Position numbers and translations under genes: made by a program | Shown: in pieces, positions 4,601-6,488 of the stretch | Layout of the letters: each line of letters opens with the position of its first letter | Position numbering within the stretch: position 1 is the stretch's first letter | The notes under the pieces: model-generated | The model's input: the letters and a program-made list of their open reading frames with translations, nothing else | What the model was told of the DNA's origin: nothing | The model's database searches: none | Source of the DNA: Bacteriovoracaceae bacterium | Lineage (GTDB): Bacteria > Bdellovibrionota > Bacteriovoracia > Bacteriovoracales > Bacteriovoracaceae | Assembly: GCA_023146355.1 (NCBI GenBank) | Contig: JAGLCH010000002.1 | Location: 1 to 6,488 of the forward strand | Length of the DNA stretch: 6,488 nt | Reading direction: 5' to 3'

Positions 4601-6488
4601 AAAAGCTATGAGCTGCCAGGACTCCTCAAAGAGCTTCAGTTTAACGACTTCAAATATCAAATTAATTATAAAAAAAATAAAAATAGTATGTCTCAAAACA
4701 TAGTCCTCTCTGCAGGAAAAAAAATTATTGAGACAAGTACCACTGAGTTTGATGGCAATGGAAAAAAAATATTTCAAAGCACTACGAAAGACGATCAGAC
4801 ATACATCAGCTATAAAGTTAAGCGCAACGCTCTAGGACTACCAATTACCACATATTTTCCACAATATGGAACAAGTGAATTAGAGCGCGACAAAACCTAC
4901 CTGTACGATCATCTGAACCGTCCCTTAGCAATCAAAAATAATTGGTCAGGCTTGACCAACACTTTCTCATACAAAAACGGATGGACCATCAAGTCACAAA
5001 ATGGAAACTCAGTCGAAACAATTGACACTGGAGCTGGTGATGTTCCGTTTGGTTCGACACTCCCACTCAGGGGAGTGCTCACTATTGATTCAACAGCAGA
5101 TAAGATGATCAAAGGGATATATGGTTTTGAAGGGGCATCTACGCTTAAGGTATTTAGAGATGCAACAGGTAATATTCGAGAGGTGCAAAACGCCGATGGA
5201 AGACCATTACTTGAGTCATTTTCAACTGCCTTCTCGACAACTCTTTATGGTAATATCCAATATAAATTCAATAAAGAGGGTGCACTGAGCACCATTGTCG
5301 ACTCACTTAGTGGGACAACAACGTATGACCATGATGCATTCTCTCGCCTATCTTCGAAGCAATATGCTTCGGGTCTGAAAGAGACTGCAACATACAACCT
5401 CTACGATACTGTTACCAAAATGACGTACAAATTTGAAGAAAAGGAGCTTTCAACTGCAAGCGAACTTGACGATCAGCAAAGGCCAACAAAGACAACCTAC
5501 TCATCAAAAAACAATATTTCAGAACTAAAGTATCAATATAAAGGTGATCTCCCTCGCTCTATAATGCCATATATTAGTGCCATAGAACATGACAAGTTTG
5601 GTAACCTAAAGACAGTGACCTACTCAAGCGGACTTAACGTAAATTATCAGTTTAATCCACAAGGAGCATTGGAAGCCTTCAGCACACCCAGTCACAGTGA
5701 AAGTTACGAAAGAAACAATGATGAACTAATTGTATCAATGACAAGCACCCTATCTCAAACTAAGGATCCTGTAGAAAAGTACTACCGCTACGACAAAGCA
5801 TACCAATTAGTGGAGTCTCCACGCGGCGTAAAACCAGGACTTGCTCCGCAGCGGAGTACAATATTAAATCTAGAAAATGATAATGAACTCTTCTATGACA
5901 CAAACAAGAGAGCTCACGATATCCCTGTAAACTCTGGAGTCAAAGAATATGATATTATGTTTGAAGGACTTACAAATGTCGTAGGGCTTAATAACTTTGA
6001 TGATCACACAATTCAATTTCTTTCCAATAATATACACTTTACAAACAACAAATGGGTTAAATACATATATGTGTCAGCCGTCCTAGTAGGAGCTATTGTA
6101 ATTGGTGAAAATGAAACAATATTCTACCCTATAGTTACAGATACAAGGGGCAGCGTAAGACTCGTTTACAACAATAGTGGTCACCTTGCCATGATGAAAA
6201 ATTACACCACTTGGGGAGAGATAGACTTAGGCAAGTCGGAGGTAATTGAAAAAGGAATAGATAGACTCATCATACTTGATTTTGCGAACTTGAAAAGACC
6301 CTCTATTAAATTCCCATATCTTTTCTCTAACTCACGAGTATATGTTCCAAGCATCGGAGAATGGACAACTATAGACCCCCTGCTCCTACAATCTCCAGAG
6401 GTCTTTGCTTTTGACCGTGTAAAAGAATCAGATGGAATTAGCTATGCAGGGAATGACCCTGTCAATTTTGTTGATCCGAGTGGGTATG
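1667..6488 (+). CDS. Exported SpvB/FG-GAP/RHS-core protein, TcB-TcC-like toxin shell (C-terminus outside window)
   Basis: The frame is open for 1607 codons to the window edge. Residues 1-19 are a signal peptide (MSRF, a core of I/L/F, then PAWS). Residues 46-98 match the start of the SpvB/TcB family: a GQFSTKLPI segment, then a strand, then GYGIGFRLSIPQI. Four calcium-loop motifs of the FG-GAP/VCBS type follow at residues 339-347, 465-473, 508-516 and 579-587. Residues about 600-900 are not recognisable. YD repeats are scattered from about 910 to 1382 (for example YDHLNRPLAI at 1080 and YRYDKAYQL at 1373). The RHS-associated core covers about 1466-1607, with DTRGSVRLV at 1492 and NDPVNFVDPSGY at the end. 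In known relatives the SpvB/RHS part forms a hollow beta-shell that encloses and autocleaves a C-terminal payload; here that payload is beyond the window. TcB and TcC proteins usually lack a signal peptide, so a Sec-exported variant is notable. Eight cysteines all fall at 203-736. No frameshift was seen. The family is clear; toxin activity is inferred only. Confidence 0.93.
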   Translation, partial: MSRFIISLLAFLLILPAWSMEKATYMDTYDAGRNHIALPQVSTEAVYDNFTGQFSTKLPIKLHSLNPALRKSLDLQYISSDYSNNGYGIGFRLSIPQIIPNPFPVRTDYIFDSGNSRNEIASTPDGFREVELKHFAKFEKRNNKTIMTYPSGKVMEFDLATGHILKEVDTFSNAWIKYKWKEGHLKQVSLYNGLSLNFTYATCKTPADKTWIARRLREQVKNKVLTKSDQCLQSIEYSDKSVLSFSYDDVYLKKVFWKNSEDKPLFIAEYSDEHQIHNVEKRSPIYGVPSDDSVALSLGKEGIRFSSRREILGRFGVVPNSESVSFSDDKIVGTVQAADFNNDGLTDLIVSSMTHTGGSLDDSITHVLNFGEKITATPMWRSERIRVYTGKLNANKDNLDFSISQNFTLPKIFINIHAVCVEYIDLHNWPARKTCSNADWKHKGEYFYNDWTSWQREHSKLLLGDFDNNGTQDILSCGKNKLVAYNNSSGFNIVPHNIDCKVNSISSDVNLDGITDIVSSNGVFLNNGKTHIYTNKYSEYSSIITFLSDQQRVSTIDSLDSWNRLAPVYKRIKDKILVDTDLDGIPDIIEKDELVYHATYGEEKAIVRFKKDSSDFEVIPVKRPKLITKLINWIGGSKHIFYTYKYNNYIVSKVLTSNGREQYTEELEYDRPMFNPLTTNITGYQLLKQTRSGVENVEDSEKYFVFKADINTAELLKRAPIHGLPSAIATCKKGACPKLAKYFKYPVGNAIPLEEAPKISKYYSSIIDASRLPENFGDDQYFIFPSKTKTLKMKKIRSIGETKHLALIEDYIPLDFTTHGPLRTKAVTLEGIKINNALSDDRPNRTMEKVTTSEIINNIVLPVSSTIKYFSGDKVPDQITSFEYMGKPGDSDFKVTTRTKINNTEDRKSLKVHDSSGRVKSTTLATGAKTSFLFKESESTITENKEKVSISRTFSRHGDLLNESTMDKLDHKALKLLIKSYELPGLLKELQFNDFKYQINYKKNKNSMSQNIVLSAGKKIIETSTTEFDGNGKKIFQSTTKDDQTYISYKVKRNALGLPITTYFPQYGTSELERDKTYLYDHLNRPLAIKNNWSGLTNTFSYKNGWTIKSQNGNSVETIDTGAGDVPFGSTLPLRGVLTIDSTADKMIKGIYGFEGASTLKVFRDATGNIREVQNADGRPLLESFSTAFSTTLYGNIQYKFNKEGALSTIVDSLSGTTTYDHDAFSRLSSKQYASGLKETATYNLYDTVTKMTYKFEEKELSTASELDDQQRPTKTTYSSKNNISELKYQYKGDLPRSIMPYISAIEHDKFGNLKTVTYSSGLNVNYQFNPQGALEAFSTPSHSESYERNNDELIVSMTSTLSQTKDPVEKYYRYDKAYQLVESPRGVKPGLAPQRSTILNLENDNELFYDTNKRAHDIPVNSGVKEYDIMFEGLTNVVGLNNFDDHTIQFLSNNIHFTNNKWVKYIYVSAVLVGAIVIGENETIFYPIVTDTRGSVRLVYNNSGHLAMMKNYTTWGEIDLGKSEVIEKGIDRLIILDFANLKRPSIKFPYLFSNSRVYVPSIGEWTTIDPLLLQSPEVFAFDRVKESDGISYAGNDPVNFVDPSGY
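1802..1960 (+). other. SpvB/TcB-like N-terminal motif
   Basis: Residues 46-98 of the RHS protein follow the usual opening of SpvB-domain proteins: a G-x-F-S-x-x-[LI]-P-I strand, then a segment ending in a Y (L-x-L-x-Y), a short polar loop (SSDYSNNG), and G-x-G-[FW]-x-L-x-[IV]-P-x-I. The typical family motif is GNGxxGxGWSL; here F91 replaces the tryptophan and R92 the serine neighbourhood. The domain presumably continues to about residue 330. Confidence 0.7.
2681..3427 (+). repeat. Four FG-GAP/VCBS-type calcium-binding loops
   Basis: Four acidic loops are visible in the protein: D339-FNNDGLT-D347, D465-FDNNGTQ-D473, D508-VNLDGIT-D516 and D579-TDLDGIP-D587. Each is followed by a hydrophobic strand (LIVSS, ILSC, IVSS, IIEK). 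This is the DxDxDGxxD signature of integrin-alpha-like beta-propeller blades, which in TcB-type proteins sit after the SpvB region. The second has N for the third acidic residue, and the first has N at the second position. Spacing between loops is uneven (126, 43 and 71 residues), so insertions lie between the blades. Confidence 0.85.
4406..5812 (+). repeat. Degenerate YD (RHS) repeats
   Basis: Repeats of the form [YH]-D-x-x-[GN]-[RN]-hydrophobic are scattered over residues 914-1382: HDSSGRVKS (913), FDGNGKKIF (1028), YDHLNRPLA (1080), RDATGNIRE (1164), YDHDAFSRLS (1220), HDKFGNLKT (1308) and YDKAYQLVE (1375). These strands form the wall of the RHS shell in known structures. The repeats are more degenerate and more widely spaced than in Rhs proteins of enterobacteria. 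The boundaries are approximate. Confidence 0.75.
4670..4769 (+). repeat. Cluster of three A8 homopolymer tracts inside the RHS gene
   Basis: Runs of eight A occur at 4670-4677, 4717-4724 and 4762-4769, with an extra A5 at 4679-4683. All lie in the RHS coding frame and encode lysine-rich bits (YKKNK, GKKII, GKKIF). A one-base gain in the first tract would create an in-frame TAA at once, and one-base changes in the other two also run into stops soon. Tracts of this kind can slip during replication or transcription, but in AT-rich DNA they may have no function. Confidence 0.6.
6062..6488 (+). other. RHS-associated core with probable autocleavage motif
   Basis: Residues 1466-1607 align by eye with the canonical core: YIYVSAVL (for RYVYDGxxLL), DTRGSVRLV (for DHLGSVRLV), TTWGE (for DPFGE), SRVYVPSIGEWTTIDP (for ARYYDPxxGRFxSxDP) and YAGNDPVNFVDPSGY (for YxYxxNNPVNxxDPxGL). 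The residues equivalent to the Arg and two Asp of the aspartic self-cleavage site described for the Yersinia TcC protein appear to be R1557, D1570 and D1603. R-to-D spacing is the usual 13, but D-to-D is 33 instead of about 23. Cleavage would be expected just after the final GY, at the window edge. Confidence 0.8.

Noticed and set aside
4297..5112. Three minus-strand ORFs of 94, 63 and 67 codons
   Set aside because: All are antisense to the RHS gene within its continuous coding frame and show no domain, start signal or conserved motif.
5844..5856. CTCCGC-A-GCGGAG hairpin-like inverted repeat
   Set aside because: It has a one-base loop, lies inside the RHS coding frame and has no U-tract, so it is not a terminator.
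6062..6106. Hydrophobic stretch YIYVSAVLVGAIVIG as a transmembrane helix
   Set aside because: It aligns with the beta-strand that normally precedes DHLGSVR in RHS cores and is better explained as part of the shell.

Overview
The window is low in GC (about 38% by eye) and bacterial. It holds the 5' parts of two large, divergently transcribed genes separated by a 148-bp intergenic region. Both products begin with a Sec-type signal peptide, and their cysteines fall in patterns suggesting disulfides, so both look exported. Predicted export, together with an SpvB/RHS-type protein, points to a Gram-negative bacterium. The AT-rich composition would fit Bdellovibrionota (Bacteriovorax-like) or an AT-rich gammaproteobacterium, but nothing here fixes the taxon.

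Left part (1-1518, minus strand): the first 506 residues of an unrecognised exported protein. A signal peptide is followed by a short segment with six cysteines, then a long leucine-rich, all-helical region with degenerate internal repeats. Its 3' end lies beyond position 1.

Intergenic part (1519-1666): two facing start regions with good Shine-Dalgarno sequences (GGAGGG leftward, AGGA rightward), weak candidate promoters and a 7-bp inverted repeat.

Right part (1667-6488, plus strand): one uninterrupted reading frame of at least 1607 codons, still open at the window edge. It encodes an exported SpvB/FG-GAP/RHS protein with the layout of a fused TcB-TcC (ABC toxin) or polymorphic-toxin shell. 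The order is signal peptide, SpvB-like N-terminal motif, four DxDxDGxxD calcium-binding loops, a poorly conserved middle, YD repeats, and an RHS-associated core ending in a DPSGY motif. In known RHS/TcC proteins the shell is autocleaved just after this motif and the variable C-terminal domain (often a toxin) begins. That payload, and any immunity gene, would lie just beyond 6488 and cannot be seen.

The two genes may share regulation from the common intergenic region, but a functional link is only inference. The least explained items are the unrecognised helical-repeat protein, the divergent RHS core, and a cluster of three A8 tracts in the middle of the RHS gene.
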